Assembly: GCF_022539665.2 (NCBI RefSeq)
Contig: NC_081337.1
Location: forward strand, 3,944,679 to 4,008,678
Direction of reading: 5' to 3'
Length of the DNA stretch: 64,000 nucleotides
Source: Daphnia carinata
Taxonomy: Eukaryota; Arthropoda; Branchiopoda; Diplostraca; Daphniidae
In this document: in pieces, positions 39,400-52,300 of the stretch
Layout: every line of letters starts with the position of its first letter
Position numbering within the stretch: position 1 is the first letter of the stretch
Program-made: the position numbers and the translations under genes
The notes under the pieces: model-generated
What the model saw: only the letters and a program-made list of their open reading frames with translations
Told to the model about the DNA's origin: nothing
Database searches by the model: none

Positions 39400-41563
39400 C
39401 TAAGGGTCCGTTTCGCTTTCATCTGAGGTTGATACCCGATCGTCGTTGACGTCTCCATCGATACATAGGTACGTGTCCACAAACAAATGCAAGTCGAGTT
39501 TAATGTTGCGCTGGCGACAGGTTTTCTTGAGTAGATTGAAATCACCAGAACAGCGATATTTAATATCTTTGAAAAGGGAAAGAGAGCGCAACTTTGGAAG
39601 ATGCGACAAAATTTTCAGGCCCATATCAACAGTGAATTTTCTTGGCATTTTATACTTGAAGCTGACTAGCTCAGGCCACTGTCAATGAAAGCAATTAATA
39701 AAGTAACTTGAAACGTAGGATTAAATTGTTATGTACCTGAAGGAAAAGTTCAAAAAATTGTTCGTCAGTCTGCCCTAAATGATGTAAGCATAGAATGTCA
39801 ACATGTTTCAGTGTAGACTTTGTGAGGAAGAGTTCTTCGAGTTCAGAGTTCATGCAGAAATCCAGCTGCACTTCTTCCAGCTTGGGCAAAAACATTTCAG
39901 CATTCAAATTCATTTTAGTTTCTGCACTAAAGTAGCTTTTGAGTGGTGGATGAAACTCGGTAGAAAGCTTCAGCACTTTGAGGTTAGTGCACGATAAAAG
40001 AAAATCAAACTTTGGAATGAAAACGCCGTCCAGGATCACTTCAAGTGTAGACAGGAACGATGCAGTGGCTTCCGTGATTGTACAGCATAATGGACCGTCG
40101 CTTTCCGTGCAAGTTAAAACGCGCAGCTGAAGAACACAACAGCGGTTCCTCATTAATGAAATCATGTAAATAATTATGTAAAATTACCTGAGCTAATTTT
40201 TTGAAGTCATGGGCTATTTCTGATACTTCAGTAGTTTCAGTTCCGTTAGTGTCACAAACGCTTGCCTCCAAGAGATGGAGTTTCTGTAGACGGGGACATA
40301 GATCGCAAATGCTCTTAAACGTCAAGTAATCCTTATCGCCCTCAGCGAAAAGATTCGTCAAAGCCAACTTCCCTACAATAGTTTGAAAAGAACCATTATT
40401 TTTGTCCAGCAATGCAATAACAAGTAGGGCAGTCACCGTCATATTTGGCCAAAACAATGGAATCGGAAGTCAAGCATGAAGACACTTTTCCGTTTTGAAT
40501 GGTTGAGGTAGCTGTTTGTTGACATGGCCGTTCTTGGATATCCCACAATGCGCGAATGCTAGCACTGTAATCTTTGAACTCAAAGTCGGACGTTTCAAGT
40601 TTTTGCAGACGTGGTAGATGGCGCAGTACGAATGCGATAACCGATGGATCGTCGCTTTTAAAATAATTAATACGTATTTCTTCCAATGTTTGGCAAAACG
40701 AATGCAGGAGATGGGGTGGCACAAAACATTGGTGATAAGCCTTTTGTGGATTTGCTGCCGGAGTATCAAGGTAATCGGTTGATGGAACATCTGGAGCAAC
40801 GTTTTTCAATACATCCAAATCACCAGCATAAAAGATGACCAGAAATTCGTCTGTGGTGAGAGGCAAATTGTCGAAACCAAGTCTAAGAAATCTTAATTGC
40901 GGGCAGGACTTTCCCAATATGTAGATTATGGTTTTACACTGGATGGGCACCTTATCCAAATGTAAGGTTGTTAGAAAACTAAATTGGCTAACACAAACAC
41001 CAAGTGTTTCTGGCCAATCATGTGCCTGAAATATAACGTTTTCCAACACTGCCATGTTAATAAATGAAGCATTTAACAATCGATTGTTTTAAACCGCTTA
41101 CCATGCCATTTGCACAGCGAAGATGAAGTTTCCGAAGACCCGGGCAACGATTCACAAGGACTGGGAAAATCCGGTTATCAAAACATTCACTTCCATCTTC
41201 ATCTCTACACGTGATTTCAACGAGATCCATATTGTTGTCCAGTACTACATCGAGAAGGCGGAAAAGGCCTACCACATCCCTCGCTTCCTTTCCCTGGGTT
41301 TGAAAATGTTTGAGTAGTCGATACCGAATGTCTTGGCTTTCAATTGCATCGCGTTGATTTAATTTTTGGGCAAGCTCACTGCGTGCAAACTGATGCGCTT
41401 GTTCGATATCAGCTGCTCTTAACAACGCGTCGACGATACAAAGGTAGATGTTTAACATATCGCTTTTCTTTTCGTCATCTATTCCGGGCGCAGATGCTTC
41501 TTCCGACGATGAAGGTGTTATGGAGATAGGTGGACTCTTCGACGACGGTGACTTAGGTCTCAT
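39400..41563 (-). CDS. Leucine-rich-repeat protein, function unknown
   Basis: Five coding exons on the minus strand: 41563-41102, 41025-40437, 40372-40188, 40126-39737, 39678-39400, giving 634 residues. All junctions are GT-AG with matching phases. The ATG at 41563 (GCCATGA) is chosen because the frame upstream has no ATG back to the exon's acceptor at 41669. The N-terminal 35 residues are Ser/Pro-rich and likely disordered, followed by a helical region and then irregular leucine-rich repeats of RNI/AMN1 type (LRKLHL, LTTLHLDKV, LRFLRLGF, LQKLHLL, LKVLKLS, LRSLSLF). No F-box was recognised, so a link to ubiquitin ligases is only a guess. The C-terminus is acidic (ESETDP). The gene is divergent from the RPC3 gene. 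I cannot name it. Confidence 0.85.
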
Positions 41564-41868
41564 GGCCCAGCCGCCTTCACAGACACCTTCTAAATCTTGA
41601 TTAAAGGAAGATTTGTGGTCACGGCTGTCACTTATAAATCTCGTTGCGATGACTGGCCTTGCCCTCAAACTGCGGAGATAAAAAAAAATGATTAAGTTTT
41701 CGGTTTGTCAAGCTTGAAACTTGAAAAACAAAGATTAGAAGTTGAAATGATTCACAGTAAAAAAAAATATGCCGATTTCCAAGTTTAGTCGATGAGTGTA
41801 CTCAATGCCCCAAACGTTCAACAAATAACTTGTGCTGCGTAATGCAGAGATGATAACCAAAACAATAC

Positions 41869-41917
41869 CTTCTTGCTTACGGCTGTGTTTTGAACTCGAC
41901 AGCAACATGGTTTGCAT
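41869..41917 (-). other. Probable upstream exon of the LRR gene with a short uORF
   Basis: On the minus strand an ATG at 41917 and a second in-frame ATG at 41908 precede a good donor (AAG|GTATTG, donor at 41868). Splicing to the acceptor ending at 41670 (CTCCGCAG) makes the frame hit TGA at once. The exon would therefore be non-coding for the main protein and carry a 17-codon upstream ORF. The true 5' end is not visible. Confidence 0.45.
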
Positions 41918-42652
41918 CAGAAGATGAGATTTGCTATGACATACATTTGGCTAGAAGAAGTTTAATTGAATTACGACCAAATGTCACAATTGCACTTCAC
42001 CCTGACCAAGGCACAAATGTTGCACTTCACCGTAGCCGAAGCACAAAATATTACACTTTAAGTTTGTTGCACCAAGCCGCTCTCGGGCCCACTTCACGTG
42101 CCAAACGCTTCAAACACAATATTAAAGGGTACACGCAAATTCTTCTTCCCATATCCTACGGCTATATGTAGCCGCATTTGTAAGTATTTCAAGGTAAATT
42201 TGCAGGAGTATACCTTGGATAATGTATAGCTAGTGCAGTTTTGGGCTTTGAAGGTTTCTATTTTGGTTGCCCGTAGTGTAGCCACGTGCCGATTTTCCTC
42301 CTAAAAAAAGGGGTTGTTTCCCCCGTTGACCTTGCCTTCTAGTGTTAGACCGTAAAATTAAACTTTATGGTACAAGGTCTTTTATTGATAACGGATTGTG
42401 AGACGCGCGGGTAATGGACGGCAATGAAAGTTCAATGAATTAACTAGAGGGTACAATAAAATAATTTATAATTCGCTAGAATATCGCTTGGCAACGCTTT
42501 GTTTTACCAATTGTCAGCTGGTTGTTAACTGCAGACGAATGTTGTGACTAACTCGTTTTCAAACGTGCAACTGTAATGCCGAGAAGATCACATGTTCCTC
42601 TCCACTTTACATGGAATACAGCTAAACATTGAAATAACAATTGTTAGAAAAA
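41918..42652. promoter_or_regulatory. Shared divergent promoter region of the LRR gene and RPC3 gene
   Basis: About 735 bp between the first minus-strand exon of the LRR gene and the ATG of the RPC3 gene. No open frame with family similarity is seen. Head-to-head layout suggests a bidirectional promoter. A direct repeat around 41998-42050 (ACAAATGTTGCACTTCACC-like, twice) is present. No TATA box is obvious for either gene. Confidence 0.4.
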
Positions 42653-44683
42653 ATGCCACCCTTTACGTTAGGTCACTTTAGTCAAGTATGCTGCCAATTG
42701 TTGAATCATTATTTTGGCGAAATCGTTGGACAAGTTGGAGCCTACTTGCTCCGGCGGGGCCATCGTCCGTTATTCGACATTCCTTGTGCAACCGGATTAT
42801 CTATCGCTGAAGTATGATTTGATGTAACTTTAATACACTTGTGTTTGATGCAATGCCTCATATTCTTTATAGGTCATGAAAGCCTTGGCTGTGATGGTTC
42901 AACATAACCTAGTCAAGTTTGAAGCAAGTGAAAGGAATAACAACATTGCCGAATACTCAGTTATCCCTCACAATGTCTATTGCCTTCTTAGATATCCAAA
43001 GTAAGAACATATCTTTTGCCATTTAACTTCAGTGGTTTTTAAAACTTAAAATTTTGCAAGATATCTATACATGATCAAGAGGATTTATGGAACTTCGGAA
43101 GAAATTTTACTGGAGGTTTTACTGAATTTAGGCCAAGCCAGTGCTTCTAATGTAATTTTCCAATCTGCAAATAGGCTCAAAGAAGCTAATGGTAATAGTG
43201 CCTGTATAATCACAAACCACAATTAACTTATTCTGGATTCCTTCGCAGATGACAGTGAAATATCAGACCCCTCCACTCTCCATCAAAGTTTTCTTAAGCT
43301 TGCCCAAGATAATTTCATCATTAGGTGTCCAAAACTAGCTGATAATGCAAATATGCAAAAAGTGCCTACACTCGTAGTTGAGGAGAAAGAAAAATTTACA
43401 GTTCCACACGTTGAGATAGGACCAATAGCTAAATTGTTGAAAGAAAATGCAACCCAACTAGGCGAACATGGTGACAGTGAAGTAATCTGGCGTGTAAATC
43501 ACGACAGGTTTGATGTGGAACTGAGGTAAGAATCTGCTCTACTCCCTTCGTTAGATTTTTTTTACTTATTTATTTACGATTTTCTCATTTTCCAAGAAAC
43601 GTGATTCTTGTCAACGCTGCCGCCAGAAGAGTGGATGCAACAGCTGGTGAATTGTACCATTTAATCTTGAAACTCTGGCGCGAATGTAGCAACCCTGATT
43701 CACCTACCACAAATGCTTTGTCGTTCAACGTCATTAAGGATGCTGTTAGAAAGAATGAAGGCAGCAGTCCTATCTTGTTGGAACATTTTGAACAGTATTT
43801 AAGGGTTCTGTATGAAGATACGTCTAGCTTAATTGTCAAAGTAGGTGACGCAGGTGGTGGCCAATTTATACTCAACTACTCGACAGTTTTTGAAAATTTG
43901 GCGTGTGCCACCTTGGACTCTATTGTGTTGGAACGATTCGGTTCCAAAGCCCTACGATTGTTTAGGTTTGTTTACAATTTAAATGATATGTTATTCCGCG
44001 GAATCTGCTAATTAAACCTCTTTATAACTCGTTTAGGTTGACTAGGATCCAAAAGTTTATGGAACAAGATCAGATGCAGAACATTGCAATGATCCCAGCC
44101 AAGGAAGCAAAAATGTTTACTTACAAACTGCTGGAGCACAACTTTCTCCAAATCAAGGAACTGAAGAAGGGCACATCCAACTTTGCACCAGTCAAGTCCT
44201 TCATTTTGTTTCACGTTGACTTGCCTCAGGTTTGAATAACAGGTGCAACACAATAGCAGCCAAATGACAAGCCTGTTTTCTTGAGCAGGTAGCTCGAACA
44301 TCATTGGAGGCGAGTTATAAGGGATTATTTAACGCCATGGTTCGTCAAATGCATGACTTGACCGACAATAAACGCTTGCTGGATAAGCATACTAGGTTGG
44401 AAACTTTGCTGGAAACTCTGCGTGGCGAAGGATTGCCAGAAGATGAACTTGCATACGTAAGTAACGTCCATCTTGGGACACATACTAGTTTTCCAACAAC
44501 ATCCTATATCTAATATACCACGATTTTGCATTTACGCAGTTATCTGATTCAATGACTGCCGCCGAAAAGTCTTTGGTGGCCAAAATCCACTCGATGAACG
44601 ATCAATTGACTTTGGGGCAAACTCAAGTAGATGAAACTATCCTCATTTTGGAAAGCTATTTGAAATTCTCATCAATGACCTAA
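42653..44683 (+). CDS. POLR3C: DNA-directed RNA polymerase III subunit RPC3 (RPC62)
   Basis: A nuclear core subunit of RNA polymerase III, part of the RPC3-RPC6-RPC7 subcomplex needed for promoter-directed initiation of tRNA and 5S genes. Eight exons: 42653-42811, 42873-43000, 43061-43191, 43249-43525, 43597-43965, 44037-44229, 44289-44456, 44540-44683, giving 522 residues against about 534 in human. Recognised from the N-terminal winged-helix region (LLNHYFGEIVGQVGAYLL), the central RPC3 core (WRVNHDRFDVELRNV), and the C-terminal LLE.NFLQIKEL segment that continues into a coiled coil. Introns are all 57-83 nt, as is typical for Daphnia, and every phase agrees. The start has an A at -3 and is the first ATG in frame. 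Confidence 0.94.
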
Positions 44684-44783
44684 TGTGGCTTAACCTACGA
44701 ATCTTAACGTTATTGAAGTATGCTTTTTTTCTTTGGATGCGAAGTTTACAAAGTTTAATCATCGATCGGGAAACTTCCGAAAG

Positions 44784-44789
44784 AATAAA
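44784..44789 (+). terminator. Poly(A) signal for the RPC3 gene
   Basis: AATAAA 101 nt after the stop codon at 44683. It is followed within about 30-60 nt by T-rich sequence, a suitable distance for cleavage. Confidence 0.6.
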
Positions 44790-44799
44790 TTGGGGTTGA

Positions 44800-46850
44800 A
44801 ATCTCAGCCATTTAATTTGTCAACGTCTACACGAAATTTTCTCGGATTTCTTGAATCCAAGCTAAATCGATCAATTGGCGTTGCATTCGGTAGCCCATGT
44901 TTCTTTACACTTAAAAATGAACTAACATGTGGCGCGAAATGTGAATGCCTACACCGAAATGAAGGAAACCATCAGGTACCATAAAACTTACCTACTGGAA
45001 TTCGCTGACATGGCCATCGAATCAGCAAAACGGTAAACTTTTCAAATACGTTGGGCGTAGCACTGCTGCTGGCACGAATAGAAGAGGAGGAGGAACTAGC
45101 CGACAAAGACACCAATAAGATCACACGGTGTCCACACGTGTGAAAATTGTACCGTTAAACTTGCTAATTACTTTGGGGAGCCCCTAGACTGTCGAAGGTA
45201 AAAGAAAACACTTCACGTGCACATACTAGTCATGCCCTTGACTGTCTATGCAGAATCGTTTTATACAGACGTCTGGCGCCTTTTCTTTTGCATTCATGCA
45301 AGTGATTAACAGCCTTGCCATTTATGTGTTTTCGGCGTCGGTTATGAAAAACATCAGGATTGTGTACATGTTAGGCAACAATGTTCACCTAAACAAAAAA
45401 AAATCAATGGTTTTTTTTTTCTGGATTTGAATTAAGCACATCATTGACATTCGTATGGCTGTATTAATCGTTTACAATTAAAATGCGTGAGTTTATCACG
45501 CATGTATCGATCGATGACTATCGTTGTGAGTAGCGCTGTTTTCATTTTTAAGACAACAAGCAGTATCAGAAATCGATGCAATCTATTTTTATAACAAGGG
45601 ATTTTAACGAACCAATATTTCGGAGGTTAGATCACATCCTCATTAACGCGCTCTGTGTGTGCTTCTTTTTTCAAAATCTATACATCCCGGATGAGGCGTC
45701 TGCGATGTCTATAATTTAGCGTAAACAACATTCGGTTTTTGAAACTCCGATACGTCACTAGGACTAGAACAAAAATTAAACCATGATTTTTTTTTTCTTA
45801 TTATAAAAATAGGATGAAGTAAATGCGTTTTTTGAACCATCTGCAGCGGACGTGCGCTATTATCCACTGGCGATGATAACTTATCAGCCATAATTATAAA
45901 CCGGCGCTATTTAGGAAAAGTTATAATTGGCGATGTTTCGTTCAGATCTCTCCTTGCAGAGTCATCCGAATCTCTACGACAATAAAACACGACCACGTGA
46001 ACTGCACTAATAGCTGCTAATACGTCCGCCTGCACGTTGATCTTGGCGCCATTGACCATCAAAGCTATTAGCTAAAAAAATGATGGAGGGTTTAAATTTC
46101 AAATTATAAGTAACCGATTCCAGGAATTCCTTAGTTTTCGAACGACGAACTAGTTAAAACGGCGTTATGCAGTGATATATCGCTTTTGCCTGTCAATAGA
46201 CTAAGGAAATATGTACACCATGCCTCCGAGATGGATATAGTTTTTCAGTTGGGCGGAAGATGCCAATAATTTATTCAAAACACCATCTGGCAAACGGGAA
46301 AGAAATGCTGGCAGTAGACGCAAAATAGCGTGAAAGATCCTTGTGTTTGCCTTATCGGCCATAACTCTTCATTGCGCTTGAGGAATTTCAACAACATTCG
46401 TTGGCTACCGATATACTGTACCTTTTCTGGAGTTTGGGTCAAATTGGCCAACTGGATCGTCTCCAACTATTCGTTCTCTTGGTTCTTCATTTTTGCAATT
46501 TTTTAGCGATTCGAATGAGAAGCAAAGCATCAAATGATTTCCGGAAATTCGTGTAAAGGTTGTTCTTCAAAACAAATGACGAGTACATAGCCTACTTGCT
46601 AAATATGTAAATGACGATGTTGTTGATTACGAGTTTGTCGGTTACGAGAGAGTCGACCAGCGCCGTGAAATTGGTTGAAATTACCGTGTGTTTTAATACT
46701 GAAATGAAAACCTAAAACTGAGCAATTTACACCCGCAATTGCTTGCTGATGACAGGAATCATGGAAATCACGAATTGTTGTGGCTAACTGCATAATGTGA
46801 GTGGAACTTACCTGAAAGGGGCACGAGACCCCCAACGGAGTCCATATAAC
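44800..46850. other. Interval without a supported gene
   Basis: Minus-strand sequence at about 45900-46835 has open pieces with splice-like edges (for example CTTTCAG|GTAAGT near 46811), which could be remnants of a decayed gene. I could not assemble a continuous frame or recognise a family. The rest holds no visible feature. Confidence 0.4.
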
Positions 46851-48010
46851 TAGGGGAGGTAGGGCGCAATTGGAACACGCGGCAATTGAAACAAAAATTC
46901 TACCACTTAAAGTAAGTAAGAGATTTCGTTTAAAAAATTTGAGCTAACGGGAATTAGGTTCTACATTTTTAGAAAAAATTGGAGGTTTTAGACTCTAAAA
47001 GTTTTCGAGCTATCCCAGAAAGTTTTTTTTTACTGTCTATTTCTAGTTTTTTGCCCAGACAATTTTTTCGTTTTCACACCTAAAACGATGGAGGAAATCA
47101 TTAAAAAAGGTCTCGAATGATTCGTCGTTCATTAAGCTATAAATTGAGAATAATTAATTTTTTCCTAGCTAAATTTTATCCCCCATAAACATTAAAACTC
47201 CGTGAAGGCCCATGGTAGGAGCAATTGGAACACCTTGTTCCAATTGCGACCCATCCGTATGCGCGTCTTCCTTACTATAGTCTGGCAACGGTGTTCCCTA
47301 CGCAGCGTATTAGCAGAGCTCTTTTTTCTATTTGTTTTCGAATGTTGTTATTTTGTGTTTTATTTCGTCTGCTGGGTGGCTGACATATATCGTCTGCCAC
47401 AATATTTGTGTTTTTATTTACAACGTTGATGAAAAAAATTTAATTTTAAAAATTAAATTACCGACATTAACAACAACTATGATGTAAACCTGGACATGCA
47501 ATATTCGATTATAAAAATTAGATCTCCATACTATTAACCGTTCTTTAGATTACTAACGGGGTTCTGAACCTAATTCAGAGAACTACCGAAAATCATTAAA
47601 TAATATTTAGTTACTATAGAAAGTTATAAAATATCTTTAAAAAAAAAGATTAAAATTCTTTATATTACTGTAAAAAAATCATCAAAATATGTATCCCAGA
47701 TTCTGAGATATCGTCATTTTATTTTCTTCATAAAACCGGGGGCTCTCTTATAGGAAAACCCACGTTTCAATTGCCCAGACGCCCTGTTTCAATTGCCGAG
47801 TAGAATTGGCAATTGAAACATCTTGGGGTACCTCCAGTTTTTTAAACATAGCGCATGTTTATCTTTACCGAACCCACCCAAAAAAAATACTGGTTTGTAG
47901 CTGAGATAACTGGCTACAAATCTATATATTTTTTAATCTAGTTGGACGATTTTTGTAACCGTAGGGAACAAAAATGAGTGAACTGTTCCAACCACGCCCT
48001 ACCTCCCCTA
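46851..48010. mobile_element. Non-autonomous DNA transposon with 27-bp terminal inverted repeats
   Basis: The left end at 46851-46877 reads TAGGGGAGGTAGGGCG, then CAA, then TTGGAACA. The reverse complement of the right end, 47984-48010, is identical except for a 3-base block (TGG for CAA). The outermost TA on each side may be a TA target duplication, as made by Tc1/mariner-type transposases; alternatively ATAACT/ATTACT flanks could be an imperfect 6-bp duplication. The internal motif CAATTGGAAC or CAATTGAAAC recurs several times, including an inverted pair near 47220-47245. No transposase-sized open frame exists, so it depends on a partner elsewhere. Confidence 0.85.
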
Positions 48011-50440
48011 TTACTAAATGTGGCATTACTACGATTAAAAATAAATGTTAATTATTTAATAATTTAAAACATCATAGGTTGTGTAGTGAAGACGATATTC
48101 TAGTAGGACGACCCGTCGAAATCAGGTTACGTGAATGAATTCAAATAAATTAATTAAATGGAAGTTGTATGATTTCAATTTTGTTATGATTTTGGTATTA
48201 AAGGCTTCCCATGATACTCATTCAATTTTGCCTTTCCTTTGTGCGTGTCTGTCTAAATATATGTCCTTTAAAAAGAAAAAGCATATGAGGTAGATGGGTA
48301 AAATTTCAAATAGCGGAAGTTCCAACCGTAAATCGCTAGATGAATCCGGATTCACGAAACGGATATAAACAACGTCGATATTGCACTTTATCCATTCACA
48401 ATCTTTTGATTTGGACGCTTTGTTACATACGGATGGCCATGTAACATAAGGCATTGAACTAATTCAGAAGCCAGTTAAAATATATAGGGTTTCGAATTGT
48501 TGGCTTCCTTTTTTGAAAAGCGATGGCTTGTTGTTCCATGAGCCGCAACATAGCCTTGCCGTTCTAACCTTGAAGTCACAGTGTGTGAGCCAAACAACCT
48601 TGTGTGATAGAATACAATCTTTGCTGATGAATTAGATTGTTTTTTTTTTCTTTCTTTCGTGGGGCCCTGGCCAAAGACATTGTAATAGACTCGGTAGCGT
48701 GACAATTGCCTGTATTGTTGTGATGTAATCGCAAACGGATAAACGTTATTCACATCAGATAGTTAAAAAATAAACAACAAAAGCCAACAAGGAAAAAAAG
48801 GGAAAGAGGGAGGAAAAAAGAAGAAGATAAGAACACGATAAAGGCGGATCTAACTAGTCATCGATTGAAAAAAAAATTCGTGATGATAAGGGGGAATCAG
48901 TTCTACCGGCTCCTGTTGCCAATTAAGCCACTGATGACGAGTTTGATAAACCTGTAATGTCACTCGTAGATTTCACTATTGCACAATTTCCTTTCAGTTT
49001 TGAAAATCCGCATTTGAATCAGCATTGGTGGTGATTAGCAGAATATCACATATCTCAACCTTTTTATCCAATTACATTTCAAATATGACCGAGCTAAAAG
49101 ATAGCGATTTTTAAGCTAAAAAATTCTTATATAATTTACTTACGTTGTTTCTAGTGAAACAAAAAAGCACGATTTATTTAATGTACATCTTCTGTGCTCG
49201 AGTGGTAACCTTTTAAAGGAAAAAACTCAAGTTTTATTTCTGCTTAAAAAAATTCCCGCGTTGGAATCACGATGAAATTCTGTTATCGTGCTTATCGACT
49301 GTTGCCGAAAATGGCCAAAAAAATAAAGAATGACCCACGTTCTGGAAAAGATACGACGATAGCTGAATGTCATCCCTGGTTAGAGCTCTTACGCTCAGTG
49401 GTTTCTTTACACGAGTATATAGATCCGAGATTACGAGAAGTAGAAGGAAGGAGAAATCTTGCCCCCCCCATCTGCATCATTCAACACACATATGGCGGAA
49501 AAAAAGTCACACTCACGCAAAAACCTGTTTCATTTTGTAGTAGTTTTTGATGTCTGCTGCTTAATAACAATAATTTTTCTAGGAAACGAGAGGTCCTAGA
49601 ATCGACAGAAAATCACAGTCCAGCAAACACACCGGGTGAAATGAGTAATAACACTAGTGGGACACATGGATGGTCATCGTTGTCATCGTATCTGGCGGTC
49701 CAGCGAACATAATGTTTGTTTATTTTACTTTTATTAGTATAACACTCAACTGTACGCATGACCGTTTTCAACAGATCAAGTGTTTGGTCATTTTTGTTTC
49801 CCTACAAATAAACTAATAAAACAAAAAACAGGACCGGTTAAAAAGAAATTCGGTCAATTTCTATGTTACAGCCAACCTGTTTTTATATATATCCTTCAGC
49901 CAAGCGCTAAGGATGCTATAGAAATTTATGACCAATAAAATTGATATTTAGTAGGCTTGAATTTTGTTTGGGTCGTAAAAATCAGGGGGGATAGTTGGGA
50001 CAATGGCACCTCGGTCGTTAAAAATGCGAGTTATGGGGCGATCTATGGGAAATGTTGACCTGTCCGAGAAAATGAACTCGGATCAACGAGCAGGCAGATG
50101 GCTCTTAGAGGGTTAATTAACCAGAAGCCGGGGCTGAAATGAGTAACACGAAGAACTACCTTTGGAGAATGAAAACATTGCGTCATCAGTAAGGAGAGCG
50201 GAACAACAATCGACTAGGAATAAGTAGGTGACGCGCAAAACGAGAGCTCCAGCATGGACTGCCGACAGCTCGACAGAAATCAATTCATGGCTGATAATTT
50301 AGCACTGCTTCGATCTGAAGCCCGTGAGAATTGCGCTAATGAAATTGAAATTAATGTTAGAGCTTGCGATAGGCTCGAGTCCATTCGTTTCACATTGTGT
50401 CTAAACGCTTACATTTATGTCTGGATCTAGGTTTTTGAAA
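48011..50440. other. Interval without a supported gene
   Basis: AT-rich sequence. A 92-codon open frame at 49272-49550 shows no domain I recognise, and its codon use does not stand out. No RNA gene or inverted repeat was noticed. Confidence 0.45.
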
Positions 50441-50449
50441 ATGAAATGA

Positions 50450-52300
50450 GTAAACCAGCCGGGCTTATTTCGTCGGGCTTATTTCGTTGGGCTTATTTTT
50501 AAGTCAAATTTTTACAATGAAAAAATTGGGCTTCCAATTTGGGCTTAGAATTCGATTAAACCTAACCTGTTAATACCAAACGTGAAACGGCGATCCAAAT
50601 AAATAAATAAAGTTACTTGTTTTTCCTTTCAAATCAGATATTTTTTTATAAAATCGGATACTAAACGCTGATAGCGCACCAGGTATATATATTAGTTTTT
50701 TGCGCTTTTCTAAAAAACTATAAGCCCAATGAGAAAATAAACTTGATTTTCGTGATTTTTGCTCAATTTTAAATCGAAATCATGTACTTCAAACGATATT
50801 TAAAATTTTGCCAAAAACGAAAAAGTGAGAAGGCTATAGCCTTCTCATTTTTGTCAAAATCGGCAAAAAGGGAAGCCTTCCGAAATTGTTTAAAAACCAT
50901 CTATTCTAATGCAAAATTGAAAGCTGATTTCGAAAAATGTATTTATTTTCTTGTCAAACTAACTGTTTGGGAAGTATACGGAAGAAAAGAGGCTATATCG
51001 CAAAAATTTGTGCCTTCATTTTTCCCAATTATTTCAAAAACATAAGCCCAATCTAAAAACAAACTTGATTTTCGTTATTCTCATTGAATTTTAAATCTAG
51101 TTCTTGTAGTCTTATGTATTTTTGCGAAAGAAAAAAAAATCCTGAAAAGTCGGGCCTATTATTTTGTCGGGCTTATTTTTCAGTCAGATTTTACACGAAA
51201 AAATTGATTTATTTCAAAAACTATAAGCTTACTATAAAAATAAACTTGATTTTCGTGATTCTCGTTCAATTTTGAATCGAAATCATGTAGTTTAACCCAT
51301 ATTTAAAATTTTGCCAAAACTGAAAAAGTGAGAAGGCCTTCTCATTTTTGTCAAAATCGGCAAAAATGGATATCTCCCAGAATTTGATAAAAAATCACCT
51401 GATGTATTTCGAAATTTAACGCTGAGTTCGAAAAATGCATTAATTTTTTTGCCAAACTTGCCGTTTTTTAAATAAACGGAAAAAGGGGCTGCAATGCAAA
51501 AATTTGTCCCCTCATTTTTCCGTTTATTTCAAAAGCCATGAGCCCAATCTAAAAATAAACTTGCTTTTCGTGATTTTCGTTCAATTTTACATCGAAAACA
51601 AGTATTTCAAACTATATTTAAGATTTTGCCAAAAATGAAAAAATGAGAAGGCTATAGCCTTCTCATTTTTGTCAAAATCGGCAAAAATGGAGATCTTCCA
51701 GAATTTGATAAAAATCTCCAATAATAATGCAAAATTTAATGCTGATTTCGAAAAATGTATTTGTTTTATTGCCAAACTAACTATTTGTGAAATAAGCATT
51801 AAAAAAGAGGCTGTATCGCAAAAATGTGTCGTTTTATTTTTCCCATTTACAGTATTTCAAAAACTATAAGCCCAATTTAAAAACAAACTTGATTTTCGTG
51901 ATTCTCGTTCAGTTTTAAATCAAGGTCGTATAGTTGTATCTATGTTAATGAAAGAAAAAAAATTCAAAAAAGTCGGGCTTATTTTGTCGGGCTTATTTTT
52001 CAGTCCGATTTTTATATGAAAAAATTATGCTTCAAGTTTTGGTTTAGAATCCGACCAAACCTAACGTATTAAAATCAAACATGATACGCTGATTTCGAAT
52101 AAGTAAATAAAGTTATTGGTTTTCTCTATCAAACCAGCCATTCAAAAAAACGGAACTAAATGCTGGCAGTTCACCAATTTTATTTATTGCTTTCTTACCC
52201 TTTTAAAAAGGCTGTAGGCCGAATGATAAAATAAATGTGGTTTTCACTATTTTTTTTTCGCAAAAAAAAATCGGGCTTAAAAATTTTTAACCAGTTAAAA
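50450..52300. repeat. Imperfect tandem array related to the fold-back element
   Basis: Five diverged copies of a unit beginning TTTCAAAAACTATAAGCCCA and continuing AAACTTGATTTTCGTGATTCTC start near 50711, 51031, 51211, 51525 and 51854. Spacings are about 320, 180, 314 and 329 bp; the 180-bp unit is truncated. Three units carry the palindrome-centred block GAGAAGGCTATAGCCTTCTC (or a shortened GAAGGCCTTC) followed by TTTTTGTCAAAATCGGCAAA. TCGGGCTTATTT motifs mark the array edges. The same blocks occur in the fold-back repeat at 37-38.5 kb, so both are one family. No transposase frame is seen. Confidence 0.8.

Noticed and set aside
45900-46835. Minus-strand coding-like pieces with splice-like junctions
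   Set aside because: I considered a decayed chemoreceptor-type gene, but frames do not join, no conserved motif is visible and the pieces are under 80 codons.
47202-47429. 75-codon frame inside the terminal-inverted-repeat element as a possible transposase
   Set aside because: It is too short, has no catalytic DDE-type pattern, and overlaps an internal inverted repeat.
49272-49550. 92-codon open frame on the plus strand
   Set aside because: There is no family similarity I can name, no neighbouring exons and no clear promoter or poly(A) context.
50450-52300. CRISPR-like regular repeats
   Set aside because: Units are about 180-330 bp, diverged, with no short repeat/spacer pattern, in an animal genome. 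They are tandem transposon-like repeats.
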